From the NCBI RefSeq assembly GCF_024323335.1, contig NC_066581.1:436492238-436556237 (forward strand): a stretch of 64,000 nt of DNA. The letters run 5' to 3'. The notes under the pieces were generated by a model that made no database searches, was not told the DNA's origin, and saw nothing but the letters and a program-made list of their open reading frames with translations. The position numbers and the translations under genes are program-made. Shown here one piece after another: positions 47,801 through 59,317 of the stretch; positions within the stretch are counted from its first letter, which is position 1, and every line of letters starts with the position of its first letter. The DNA comes from Lathyrus oleraceus. Lineage: Eukaryota > Streptophyta > Magnoliopsida > Fabales > Fabaceae.

Positions 47801-49079
47801 CAAAACAAGATCAAAAGCTCGATCCAACGTCGAGTAATCATTTTCAAAACTTAACAGAACCAGCACGTATTCATTCATCCTTTTGTAAGTCGATTGCCTC
47901 AGGCATCGTCATTTCTTTTGTAAGTCTATTGCTTCATGCATCGTCATCTACATGTAAGTCGATTGCCTCAGGCATCGCCATCTATCCTTATCCGTGGTTC
48001 CTCTCCTTGCTCCATCCGTCGACTCTTGTTCCGTTTAGGTAGCACCCATTAGATAGAACCCTTTGTATGATAACATAGGTAGAATTCCCTTATTCTTTGC
48101 ATGCTAAAATTAGGTAGATGCCCCCTTTGTAAATCCTAAAACATAGGTCCATATTGCATGACAACTCTAGGGCAGAGCTTCCCCACTTTTAGACCTTCCG
48201 TGCGTCTCCGATCTTGTGGCATGTCAGTCCGTTCTATTGCAAAGAGGTAACTGCCTAAGACTCGATTCAGCGAGCTGTGACACCTACTGCTAGGACGTTG
48301 AACATATTGCCCACTTTCCTTTGACACAACTGGTGTCCTCTTTTGTAAGCCCATGTTCAGATGATAATCCTTCACCTCTAGTTAGTCGAACTACGACAAC
48401 TCTGATTCTCATGTTCAGATGAGATACGTAGGCATGAGATGCGATGTCTTGCCGAGTTTTTGACTGACGACTAACAACTAATCCTTGCTTGCTTTCGCCC
48501 TTGCTGCGATTCTTTTCTCTCGCCCTCGTTGCGATCGAGACCTTCCCTTTCTCTTGCCCCAGTTGCAATCGAGACCCTTGTTCCCGTAGTTAGCCGAACA
48601 ACGTTTTGCTCTGATTCTCATTCCAGATGAGATACGTAGGCATAAGACGCGACGTCTTATCGAGCACACTTCTCTTTAACCCATAGGTAGCCGAGCTACG
48701 AAGACTCTGATTCTCATACTCAGATGAGATACGTAGGCAGTGGATGCGACATCCTTGCGAGTCATTTTCTTTTAACCTTCCTTTTAGTAAATAGTACTTT
48801 AGATATACCTACACCCTTTAGACTAAAACAACACTTATGAAAAGGGCTCCCTAGGAGTACCTAGGATGTTTTGGGTGCTTAAAACCTTCCCATTGCATAA
48901 CCAACCCCCTTACCCAGATCTCTGACATTTTTACTAGTTTTTGATTCGATAAAACTTTTAGGTTTTTGTTCGCTTTCTAACCATTCCTTTGGATAAATAG
49001 AAGTGCGGTGGCGACTCGACTTGTATGGTTTACCTTGGATTTAGTCAATATCTCTAATGGTAACGAATACCCCGCTACA
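44816..49079 (+). mobile_element. Solo Ogre-type LTR, 4264 bp, with 5-bp target duplication
   Basis: It starts TGTAATACCCC and ends CCCCGCTACA. The five bases GATCA occur directly before (44811-44815) and after it (49080-49084), as expected for a single integration. Near the right end lie the conserved Ogre blocks AAGGGCTCCCTAGGAGTACC (48841-48860) and GGTGGCGACTCGAC. No internal coding region is present, so this is an LTR left after recombination between the two LTRs of a full element. It splits the gypsy pol between protease and RT. Short repeats GAGATACGTAGGCA occur at about 48421, 48628 and 48726. Confidence 0.9.
46741..47250 (+). repeat. 180-bp tandem repeat (nearly three units) in the solo LTR
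   Basis: GGATGATGATGTCCTGACCCC at 46821 returns at 47001 and, slightly changed, at 47181: exactly 180 bp apart each time. The second and third units are nearly identical; the first is more diverged at its start. The unit contains TTGACTTTTGGTTTGACC and is AT-rich. Confidence 0.9.
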
Positions 49080-49084
49080 GATCA

Positions 49085-50065
49085 CTATAAAGATTAAGCA
49101 GGAGATCGAAAGACTTCTCAAAATCTAGTTCATCAGAACTGCAAGGTATGCCGAATGGCTAGCTAATATAGTATCTGTTGTTAAGAAAAATGGAGCTCTC
49201 AGAGTCTATATAGATTTTAGAGTTTTAAATAATACTATTCTAAAAGATGAGTATTCGATGCACGTGGAGGAGATGCTAGCCGATTCAGCCGCAGGCTTCG
49301 AATATTTGAGTATGCTTGATGGCTATTCTGGCTATAATCAAATTCTCATAGCATAAGAGGATGTCCCCAAGACGGCGTTTCGATGTTCTGGAGCTTTGGG
49401 GACATATGAATGGGTTGTGATGCTGTTTGTTCTAAAAAATGCTAGAGCAACCTATCAAAGAGCCATGAATGCCATATTCCATGATTTTGTTGAAAATTTT
49501 ATGCAGGTATACATTGATGATATTGTGATAAAATCGTCATCTGAAAATGATCATCTCGATCACCTTCGATGCTCATTTAAGAGAATGAGAAAATATGGAT
49601 TAAAAATGAATCCATTAAAATGTGCTTTTGGTGTACGTGCATGAGACTTCTTAGGTTTCGTGGTACACAAGAAAGGCATCGAGATCAACCAAAACAAGAC
49701 AAAAGAAATTTTGGATCTCAAGCCTTCGTCAACAAGGAAGTCTTTGTTGGGGAAGATGAACTTCTTGAGAAGATTCATATCGAATCTAAGTGGCAAGACG
49801 AAGGTTTTTTCGCTACTCATCAAGATCAAGAAGGAGAGTGATTTTCACCGGGGACAAGAGCAGCATGAGGCTTTCAACGCCATCAAAGAATACCTTACAA
49901 AGCCTCATATTTTGTTACCTCCTAGTAGGAATAAAAATATGAGTTTGTACATTGCTACGTCGAATACGACCATAGGAAGTATGTTAGCTCAAGAGGATGT
50001 CAGTGGTGTCGAAAGACCCATATACTACCTCAGTCGAATTTTGGTAGATGCTGAAACTATGTACA
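49085..50065 (+). pseudogene. Ty3/gypsy reverse transcriptase and start of RNase H, truncated
   Basis: The RT palm is recognisable: YIDFRVLNN near 49210, LDGYSGYNQI near 49317, then the catalytic YIDDIVIKS near 49510. The connection region (49660-50065) ends in YYLSRILVDAE, where RNase H begins. Stops at about 49124, 49355 and 49642 and a frame change inactivate it. It continues the pol that was interrupted at 44815 and is itself cut at 50065 by the next Ogre LTR; the RNase H and integrase remainder are not in the window. Confidence 0.85.
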
Positions 50066-52058
50066 TGTAAGACCCTAATTTTGACCCTAAGATCCCTCAT
50101 GCTATCTCATCATATGCATTAGCATTGGGATCACACCTTGGCATCCTCCTTACCCCTCATTCATTGGGTTTGCATTAGGAGAGATCACCAAGCACATTTG
50201 ATTGTATCATACTTTGTCTTTCATTATTTACTAACTAAAATGACAAGAATATGTCTATGTATAGCTTTGTTTCTTTTGCAGGTAGTGTATATGTTCACCC
50301 ATGCTCCATCAAACTCACATCTAGGGTTCGAGATCCTCAATGCAAGGATGCTAATCATGAGATGGTTCAATTGACTCTAGACATCATATATGGATCCCCA
50401 TGATCCTTATTTATCATTTTGATCAAGAAATCATCAAGAGTTTGAAGCTTGTTTGCCTTGGAAGCCCTAATTCATCTGGACATCTTGTGTGACTTCCTCA
50501 GCAAGTTTCTTCATCTTTTGGTCAAATGTTTCAAGGGATACTTCATATTACATCGTATTACACATATATGATCCTCCATGAGTCCCAAATATCAATAGAA
50601 TGTCAAGTTTGCCAGATGGTTCATGGTGGTTGACCAGAGAAAGTCAACTGGTCAAAACTGGGGTTCCCTAGACCCTATCTCCTACAACTTATGTCATATG
50701 AAAATTATTCCAAGATAAAATTTACTCCTTATGACATTCCAAACAACTTTCATGTTGAAGTCAAGAGCTAGTTTTTCTTGGAAAGCTTTTTTTATGGTGA
50801 AAGATTATAGGTCATTTTGTCTGAATCCTAGTTAGAAGGTCAACTTCTAAGGACCATAACTTGCTCAATTTGTATGAGATAAAATACATTCAAGTTTCAT
50901 GATAAAATTTAAGATTTACTCTTCAATTTTTATTCTTGGAATACGTTCAAATTCAACTTGCAAATTCATGTGCCAAGAGGAAACATTATAGGTCATTTTT
51001 GGCCACTACCATTGAACAAGTGATTTTCCTCAACTTCTAAAATGCATAACTCCTTCATGCCAAATCCAAATGAGGTTTAATTTGTGACCAAATTGAATAG
51101 GTTTGAAAGAGATACAACTTTTATGAATGAAAATTTTCCATTTGAAGCCAATAGCAAAAGTTATTCAAGGTGGAACAACGGAACATTTGACTTGGTACTT
51201 AGAAAATTTCCAAATATGTGGGTTCTTTTCAAAGGATCATTTGAATGGATCTCACATTCACTTTTCAGCATTTCACATTGGTAAATTTGAACCTGATAGC
51301 ATCATTTGATGGGCCTATCACACGCCCATGCAAGCATGCAAGGGAATTACTAATTTTGGCAAAATTTTGAGTGTGTGAAAATCAAATGCAATGCCTATAA
51401 ATACAACCCTCTTGGCTTAGAATTAAGGACCTCATGCCCAAGCTTTGAACCTGTAATCCAAACTCTCACCGTTAAAGGATAATCTTGAAGGTTTTCATTT
51501 GAAAACCGAGCTTCAAATCTCATTCTGTTTTGAGATTGAAACTCCAAGAGTTCAAGCTTTTCCTTGATCCAATTCAGCTCCTATAAGATTCTAAAGCCAA
51601 GCCAAGGCCAATTAGAAGCAAGATCAAGCAAGGTTGAAGCTCATTCGAAGGTGATTTTCCAGAAATTTCATCTCTTCGATTCTCTCTCAATTCTTCACTA
51701 TTCTTTGTGATATTTGGTTGGCTGAAGTCCTACCAATGTAGGCGACAAGATTGAGTTACTTTGAGGTCAAATCGAAGCAACTTAGTTCATGATGCTCAAA
51801 ATTCAAATCCCCGTATCTTTTTAGATACTTGGAATTAGAGAAAAGTGAGGCTAAATTCGTGATCCTGAGCATTTTCTCTTTGAAATAGTGTCCTTGTTTT
51901 TCATTTTCCATTGAAATGAAGTTGGACCAGTCCGGTGGAGGTCATCGTAGAAGATGACCGGAGCCCTAGCTCCGGTGGTGTGTTGTCACGCTTCCTGGCC
52001 ATCTGATCAAGTTGAAATGTTATAATCTGGAACGTTTCATCTGATTACAACACGTACA
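50066..52058 (+). mobile_element. Ogre LTR, left 2 kb, interrupted by another LTR
   Basis: It starts TGTAAGACCCTAATTTTGAC and follows the LTR at 2256 closely through its first 2 kb (for example ATTCATTGGGTTTGCATT and TTGACTTGGTACTTAGAAAA). It breaks off at 52058 where a new TGTAATACCCC start appears. In the LTR at 2256 the matching position continues with other sequence (TGCGTTGAATG), so the break is an insertion. It is preceded by GTACA (50061-50065). The remainder lies outside the window. Confidence 0.8.
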
Positions 52059-52765
52059 TGTAATACCCCAATTTTGACCATAAGATCCCTCCTGCAACTT
52101 CATCATATGCATTAGCATTGAGATCATACCTTGGCGTCCTCCTCACCCCTCTTTCATTGGGTTTGTTTTGGGAGAGATCACCAAGCACCGTATGATTGTA
52201 TCATACTTGTATATTATCATTTTTACTAACCCAAATACCAAAAATATGTCTTTGCATTTACTCTTTTGTAGGTAGGGCATGATCCTCATTGATCTAACAA
52301 GCTCATATTTAGGGTTTAAGACCCTCATGGCTAAAAGAGCAACGAAGGATGGATACACAATGTCTCAAAGTATCATATATGAGTCCCCATGATCTTAATA
52401 TGTTACTTTGATCAAGTATTCTTCAAGATTTTGGAGGTAGTTTACCTTGGAAACCCTAGTTTATCTAGGTATCTTGAGTAACTTCTTCAACAAGCTACCT
52501 CACCAATTGATCAAATTTCCTCAAGGGTAACTTCAAATTTCATCATCTTATGCATATATGATCTACCATGAGCCAAAAAAAGTCAATATAATTGGAGGTT
52601 AGCAAGATGGTTAATGGTGGTTGGCCAGATGAATTCATCTGATCAAAACTGGGTCTCCCTAGACCCTATCTCCAATAATTTTCACCATATGAAAATGATT
52701 CCAAGATAAACGTTACTCTATATGACATTAAAAACAACTTTCATGTTGAAGTCTAGAGCTGATTT
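52059..52765 (+). mobile_element. Second Ogre LTR, first segment, nested in the previous one
   Basis: It starts TGTAATACCCCAATTTTGAC and is homologous to the starts of the LTRs at 2256 and 50066. It is interrupted at 52765 by the Angela-like element and resumes at 60675. GTACA lies directly before it. Confidence 0.8.
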
Positions 52766-54122
52766 TGTTGGTGTAAGCCCTAGAGGCCAATACTTTTGGT
52801 ACTTGTATCGAATTATTTATTAATAATAAAAGGCATTTTCTTTATTATGGTTGATTAATAAAGTCCCTGGAATAGATAGTCCGTTTAATGTATTAAGTGT
52901 GACTTAATCATGAGAACACATTAAACATAAGGGCACTATTCTTAAAGTATCCGTAGTCGAGCTTTAGTGTGAAGTGGGATAACATTAAAGCATTAAGACT
53001 ATTATGTTTGTAGACTGATGATCACATCTCATGGATCATGGATAAAGAGTTATCAAGTCTTAAACATAGGTATGAATATTAGGAGTAATATTTATACCGG
53101 ATTGACCCGCTATGAGAATACTATATAGAAAGTTATGCAAAGTGTCATAAGTTATTCTCATGGTGATAATAGTGTATACCACTCTTCGACCTGAAACCAC
53201 TATGGATCCTAGATGTAGAGTCGAGTACTTTGTTGCTGATCTAACGTTGTCCGTAACTGGATAACCATAAAGACAGTTGATGGGTACTCCACAAAGCATG
53301 CTGAGGGACATGAGTGTCCTAGATGGAATTTGCCAATCCTGCGTAACAGGATAAATGTCTATGGGCCCAATATTGAACTGGACAAGGGTGACACGGTCTA
53401 TACCTTGTGTTCAATATAGACATAAGGGCAAAGGGGTAATTATACACATAATTATTATCACAGGAGGTTTTGTCAGATCACATGACATTTTCGTGACTTG
53501 GGTAGCAGTGATGTGTTGCTAGATACCGCTCACTGTTTATTATGTTAAATGCGTGATTTAATATAATTGCCAACGCCGCGAAAACCTATAGGGTCACACA
53601 CAAAGGACGGATTGATGAGAGATAGAATAATTAAGGAACATCGTAAGGTACGGTGTACTTAAACAGAATACGAAATATGGTAAGGTACCAAATACTTAAG
53701 TGATTTTGGCATATTATGAGATATAGGCCAAAATGCACTTAAGTGGGCTTTTTGGCTTGAAGCCCACACAAGTGGTTCTATAAATAGAGCTCTTGTGCAG
53801 AAGCTTTGTATGGGAATACAACACAACTGAAGAGTTGGAATTTCGTATCTCTCTCTCACTCAAAGCCTTCATTCATAACAACTAGCACTGCGATTGAAGG
53901 AATCCGTTCGTGTGGACTGATTAGAGACGTTGTCATCGTTCAACGTTCGTGATCGCCCCGTGGATCTGTATCAAAGGTTTTGATCATTATCAGAGATCTG
54001 CACCAAAGGTTTGAATCGCCACAAGAGGTAACGATTCTATCACTGATCATGCCCATTCGTAAGGATCACTAAATGGAGAAATTTTTAAATTCCGCTGCGC
54101 CTTGGATGGCTATTCTCCAACA
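52766..54122 (+). mobile_element. 5' LTR of an Angela/BARE-like copia element, 1357 bp
   Basis: It starts TGTTGGTGTAAGCCCTAGAG, like Angela/BARE LTRs, and ends TTCTCCAACA. A TATA box TATAAATA is at 53779-53786. The preceding bases GATTT (52761-52765) match those after the 3' LTR (60675-60679), a 5-bp target duplication. By eye the two LTRs, both 1357 bp, differ at about 14 positions (near 1%), so the insertion is recent. Confidence 0.92.
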
Positions 54123-54136
54123 GTGGTATCAGAGCC
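54123..54136 (+). other. Primer-binding site of the Angela-like element
   Basis: GTGGTATCAGAGCC follows the LTR directly and is the usual initiator methionine-tRNA site of plant copia elements. Confidence 0.9.
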
Positions 54137-54546
54137 ACTTACGAAACCATGAATCTGATATCTGTTTTTGTTATGTAATAATATGATTAAAACAGAATGA
54201 ATCAAAGGTTAAATTGAGATCGATCAAGTTACATATATGTGATATATGTAACCCTGATGCAAAATACATTATATATGATATAATGTTCTTGTTTCGTTCA
54301 TTCAAAAACCTCGATGATTGTTTTCCTTTGAGCGATCAATGGTCGTTTGCTTCTTGATCCGACATTAGTATGGTGAAGCAATGACGTGTTGATCAATCAT
54401 ACTGAATTAACAATCGAGACGTGTTTGACGGTCTGAAATTGGTGCATTAGGGTTAGTGACGACACAAGGGTTGTGTTGTCAGAGAGTTATGCGATTGGGG
54501 TTTGAACGCACAAGAGTTGTGCTTCCTAAACACTTTTTGGAACAGT

Positions 54547-54801
54547 GTTAACCGGTTAACGCGTATGGTTAACCGGTTAACGGAATGCGAAATAATTTTT
54601 TTGAGATTTTCAAACAGTGTTAACCGGCTCACGCATTTGGTTAACCGGTTAACGCAAGGCGGAAAACAGTTTTCCAAGACATTTTCAAACAGTGTTAACC
54701 GGTTAACGCATTTGGTTAACCGGTTAACGCAAGGCAGAAAACAATTTTTTCAGATTTCAAAACAGTGTTAACCGGTTAACGCATATGGTTAACCGGTTAA
54801 C
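54547..54801. repeat. Array of four pairs of GTTAACCGGTTAAC palindromes in the Angela leader
   Basis: Palindromes of 14 bp start at 54547, 54568, 54619, 54640, 54694, 54715, 54767 and 54788; seven are perfect and the one at 54619 is changed (GTTAACCGGCTCAC). In each pair the starts are exactly 21 bp apart, and pairs repeat every 72-75 bp. The array lies in the transcribed leader between primer-binding site and gag, so it is present in both element DNA and RNA. Confidence 0.95.
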
Positions 54802-55907
54802 GCAAGGAAATTTTCGCCCATTCGGCTAACTCAGTGCTTTAAAAGTGTCAAGTGTTGATATGAAAAGCGACATCGATTTTAAATGAATTGTTCATTAAAA
54901 TGTGATGATCGGTCGTCGAAATTTAATTTGATTTTAATTAATTAAAGGAATTAATTATAATAATAATAAAGTGTTTATTATTGTCTTGTGGTGATCGGTT
55001 ATGGCCTTAGTTTTCCTTTGTTTTATTTTGGGTTTTTAAAATACGACCTGCGTGTCGTGCCTCTCTCTTAATCTCCCAAATGTAACTTCTTTTCTCATCT
55101 CACTCCCTCGTATGTAAAACGAGTTTCTTTCATGTAATGTAATGATATGAAGAAAGCAAAGAAGTCAGTGCCAAAGGAGGACAACCTTGAAGATCTTGCT
55201 TGGAGAAACTTAGATCGTTGTAGGTTAGCTAAGGTTCTCTCATTGGCTTGGGAGAACAATTGCGCTAGGGTCCATAACTGTTTCATTTTTGTTTGTATGC
55301 ATGTTGATGCATGTGAATGTATGTTGATGCATGTGAGAGACGGTTTATATGATAAACAAGCCGGTGAGATCAGAAAAATTGCAATTCCCTCAAAACTAAA
55401 TATTAAGTTTTAAGCTTTCCAAGTTTTAACACTCATCAAGACTAGTATCGAATAATGTAGGTTTCGCCTACCCGAGGTGCATGTTCTATATTAGTAAGGT
55501 GCGATGGGATAATTGTAATATCCAACTGTTAAAACAATGGGTCAAACTTAACTAAACAAATTATAATAAGATTATATATATGTTTAGAAGAAAGAGTTGG
55601 GAATAATCCATATGATGGATTGGAATAAGGAGTTATTCACCCAACTGAAATTTTCGAGAGTTGTATGAGATACAATTGGAAGGAGTTCCTACCTAAAATA
55701 ACCTAGTTTTGTGTAATCCGCCTACGCGGACTTAGAACGAAGTGAAATATGGATCTCGACCCACTAGAAAATCTTCCAACGGGATTTTCCGAATCAGATG
55801 ATGAGGGTCATTTGTTTTGAGTAAAATAGTGGGAGCATATTTAATTAAAGGCCTAATTAAATATGTCAATGATACTTATATTTTCATTAATCCTTGTGTA
55901 GATTACC
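54802..55907 (+). other. Angela leader, remaining part, no gene recognised
   Basis: Untranslated leader between the palindrome array and the gag start. Short frames are present (for example a lysine-rich one at 55147-55413) but none resembles a known domain. Together with the array the leader is about 1.8 kb, as in other Angela/BARE elements, which have long leaders. Confidence 0.6.
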
Positions 55908-56660
55908 ATGACAACAAACACCTCTAACAACATATTGCGATCAAACCTTGACAAAGAAAAATTGTCTGGGACAAATTTTCTGGATTGGTACCGAGACATG
56001 AGGATTGTCCTCAAACATGATAAAGGGAAAGGCAAGGAAGTTGCCAAACCCAAACCCACTAGTGCTGCCTTGAAGCCTAGTGGAAGCATAGAAAAGGAAG
56101 GCACCTGCTTCCATTGCGGTAAGACCGCACACTGGAAGAGGAACTGCCCAAAGTACCTGGAAGATAGGAAGAAAGGAGTAGAGACTCCAACTTCAAGTAT
56201 TTTTGTTATTGAAATTAATTTATCTACTTCTGCATCATGGGTATTAGATACTGGATGCGGTTCTCACATTTGTAGAAATGTGCATGGACTGAAAAGGAGT
56301 AGAGATTTGGCAAAAGGTGAAGTCGACCTACGAGTTGGCAATGGAGCAAAGGTTGCTGCCTTAGCCGTAGGAACTTATGAATTGACTTTACCCAGTGGTT
56401 TAATAATTCAGTTAGAGAACTGTTATTATGTACCAACAATTAGCAGGAATATTATTTCCGTTTCTTGTTCGGACAAGTTCGGTTTTTCATTCATAATAAA
56501 GAACAATTGTTGTTCAATTTATTTGAATGATATATTCTATGCTACTGCTCAAATGAACAATGGATTATATGTCCTTGATCTTGAAGTGCCAATTTATAAC
56601 ATTAATACTAAAAGGATGAAACCTAATGAGTTAAATCTAACTTACCTTTGGCATTGTTGA
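55908..56660 (+). pseudogene. Angela gag (internally deleted) and protease
   Basis: The frame starts MTTNTSNNILRSNLDKEKLS and reaches the conserved LDWYRDMRIVLKHD of the Gag start. It then jumps directly to a basic KGKGKEVAKP segment and the zinc knuckle CFHCGKTAHWKRNCP (near residue 67). Most of the Gag core, normally about 200 residues, is missing without loss of frame. The protease follows with WVLDTGCGSHIC near residue 107. The frame ends in a TGA at 56658 within the integrase zinc-binding LWHC; the downstream frame continues in phase. Because Gag forms the particle, this copy should depend on others to move. Confidence 0.85.
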
Positions 56661-59303
56661 TTGGGCCACATAAATGAGAAACGCATTTCCAAACTCCATA
56701 AAGATGGATTGTTGGACTCTTTTGATTATGAATCATATGAGACATGCAGATCTTGTTTAATTGGAAAGATGACAAAATCTCCATTCACAGGAAAAGGTGA
56801 AAGAGCTAATGATCTTTTGGCCCTCATACATACTGATGTATGTGGACCACTGAACATACCAGCCAGAGGAGGTTTTCAGTACTTCATCACATTCACTGAT
56901 GATTTCAGTAGATATGGTTATGTGTATTTAATGAAACACAAATCAGAGTCCTTTGAAAAGTTCAAGGAATTCAAGAATGAAGTACAAAACCAACTGGGTA
57001 AGAATATTAAAACTCTTCGATCAGATCGAGGTGGTGAGTATTTAAGCCTAGAGTTTGATGATCATCTGAAAGAGTGTGGGATCCTATCCCAACTCACTCC
57101 TCCTGGAACACCCCAATGGAATGGTGTGTCTGAGAGAAGAAATCGAACCCTGTTGGACATGGTCCGATCCATGATGAGTCAAGCCGATCTTCCAAACTCC
57201 TTTTGGGGACATGCACTGTTGACCGCAGCTTACACACTTAACCGTGTTCCATCCAAAAAGGTTGATAAGACACCATATGAGATATGGAGTGGTGAGAAAC
57301 CACATATGTCTTACATGAAGATTTGGGGTTGCGAAGTTTATGTGAAACGACAAATTTCAACTAAGCTTGAGCCCAAATCTGACAAATGCTTATTTGTGGG
57401 ATATCCTAAAGAAACCAGAGGATATTACTTCTACAATCCTTCTGAGGGCAAAGTGTTTGTCGCTCGAACTGGAGTTTTCCTAGAAAAGGATTTTATTTCC
57501 AAAGGAACCAGTGGGAGGAAAGTAGAGCTTGAAGAAATTCAAGAATCACAAAGCATCGATACACCTATGGAGGAATTAGAGCAGGAAACACAAATGGTTG
57601 TGGAAGAGCAACCTGCTCAAGTAGAACAAGACCAGCGTAGGTCAGGCAGGATACGTCACCTACCTGAGAGATATGGATATCTCATAACAGATCAAGGTGA
57701 TGTATTACTCATGGATCAAGATGAGCCTGTGACCTACCAAGAGGCCATAACTGGTCCCGAGTCTGAGAAGTGGCTAGAGGCCATGAAATCCGAAATAGAT
57801 TCCATGTACACGAACCAAGTTTGGAACTTGGTAGAGCCTCCTGTAGGAGTTAATCCTATAGGATGCAAGTGGGTCTTCAAAAAGAAGACTGACATGGATG
57901 GTAAGGTACATACCTATAAGGCAAGACTGGTTGCAAAAGGATATAAACAAATTCATGGTGTTGACTATGATGAAACCTTTTCACCAGTTGCAATGCTTAA
58001 ATCTGTTCGGATTTTACTTGCTATCGTTGCATATCATGATTATGAAATATGGCAGATGGATGTCAAAACTGCTTTCCTTAATGGGAATCTTCTTGAGGAT
58101 GTGTACATGACACAACCTGAAGGATTTGACATACCAGAAGAAGCCCATAAGATATGTAAGCTACAAAGATCAATATATGGATTGAAGCAAGCTTCCAGAA
58201 GCTGGAATCTTCGTTTTGATGAAACGGTAAAACAATATGGATTCATCAAGAACGAAGATGAGCCTTGTGTCTACAAGAAGGTTAGTGGGAGCATGATCGT
58301 GTTCCTGGTGTTATATGTAGATGACATATTACTCATTGGAAACGATGTCCCTACCCTGCAACAAGTAAAGACTTGGTTGGGGAAATGCTTTTCTATGAAG
58401 GACCTAGGTGAAGCAGCCTATATATTAGGAATCAGAATCTATAGAGATAGATCACAAAAACTGCTTGGCGTAAGTCAGAGTACATACATAGACAAAGTGC
58501 TGAGACGCTTTAATATGCATGATTCCAAGAAAGGATTCATACCTATGCAACATGGCCTGTGTCTATCAAAAACACAATCCCCTTCAACTAAAGAAGAAAG
58601 GGAACGCATGAATAAGATTCCATATGCATCTGCAATAGGATCTATCATGTATGCCATGTTATGTACTCGACCAGATGTCTCGTATGCTTTAAGTGCAACA
58701 AGTAGGTACCAATCTGATCCTGGTGATGCCCATTGGGTAGCTGTTAAGAATATCCTTAAGTACTTGAGAAGGACTAAGGAATCATTCTTGATATATGGAG
58801 GTCAGGAAGAGTTGGCTGTAATTGGTTACACTGATACTAGCTTCCAGACAGATAAGGATGACTTTAGATCGCAATCTGGTTATGTGTTTTGCTTGAACGG
58901 TGGCGCTGTGAGCTGGAAAAGTTCGAAGCAAGATACAGTTGCTGACTCTACAACCGAGGCCGAGTATATTGCTGCCTCAAGTGCAGCAAAGGAAGCTGTT
59001 TGGATCAGGAAGTTCATTAGTGAACTTGGCATAGTCCCTAGTGTTGTGGATCCCATTGGTCTCTATTGTGATAACAATGGTGCTATCGCACAAGCTAAGG
59101 AGCCTAGATATCACCAACGATCCAAACACATACTTAGGCGTTATCATCTCATTCGAGAGATAATAGATAGAGGAGATGTGAAAATATGTAAAGTACCTAC
59201 ACTAGACAATATAGCAGACCCACTGACAAAGCCTCTTGCGCAGCAGAAGCATGATGGCCATACTAGATCAATGGGCATACGGGGTATGCCTGATTGGCTC
59301 TAG
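56661..59303 (+). pseudogene. Angela integrase, reverse transcriptase and RNase H, long open frame
   Basis: 880 codons in phase with the preceding frame, separated only by one TGA. Integrase has GHI at its start, HTDVCGPL near residue 56, FTDDFSRYGY near 80, and the catalytic Glu in NGVSERRN near 155. RT has KWVFKKKTDMDG near 405 and the catalytic YVDDILLIG at about 552. RNase H starts near 720 (GYTDTSFQ) with SSKQDTVADSTTEAEY near 755. It ends ...GMPDWL and a TAG at 59301. All domains appear full length. Tested by eye it looks like a recent, nearly intact Angela-type pol. The first Met codon of this frame is not a natural start. Confidence 0.92.
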
Positions 59304-59317
59304 TGCTAGTGGGAGAT
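59304..59317 (+). other. Polypurine tract of the Angela-like element
   Basis: TGCTAGTGGGAGATT-like purine-rich DNA lies directly before the 3' LTR, where plus-strand DNA synthesis is primed. Confidence 0.7.
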
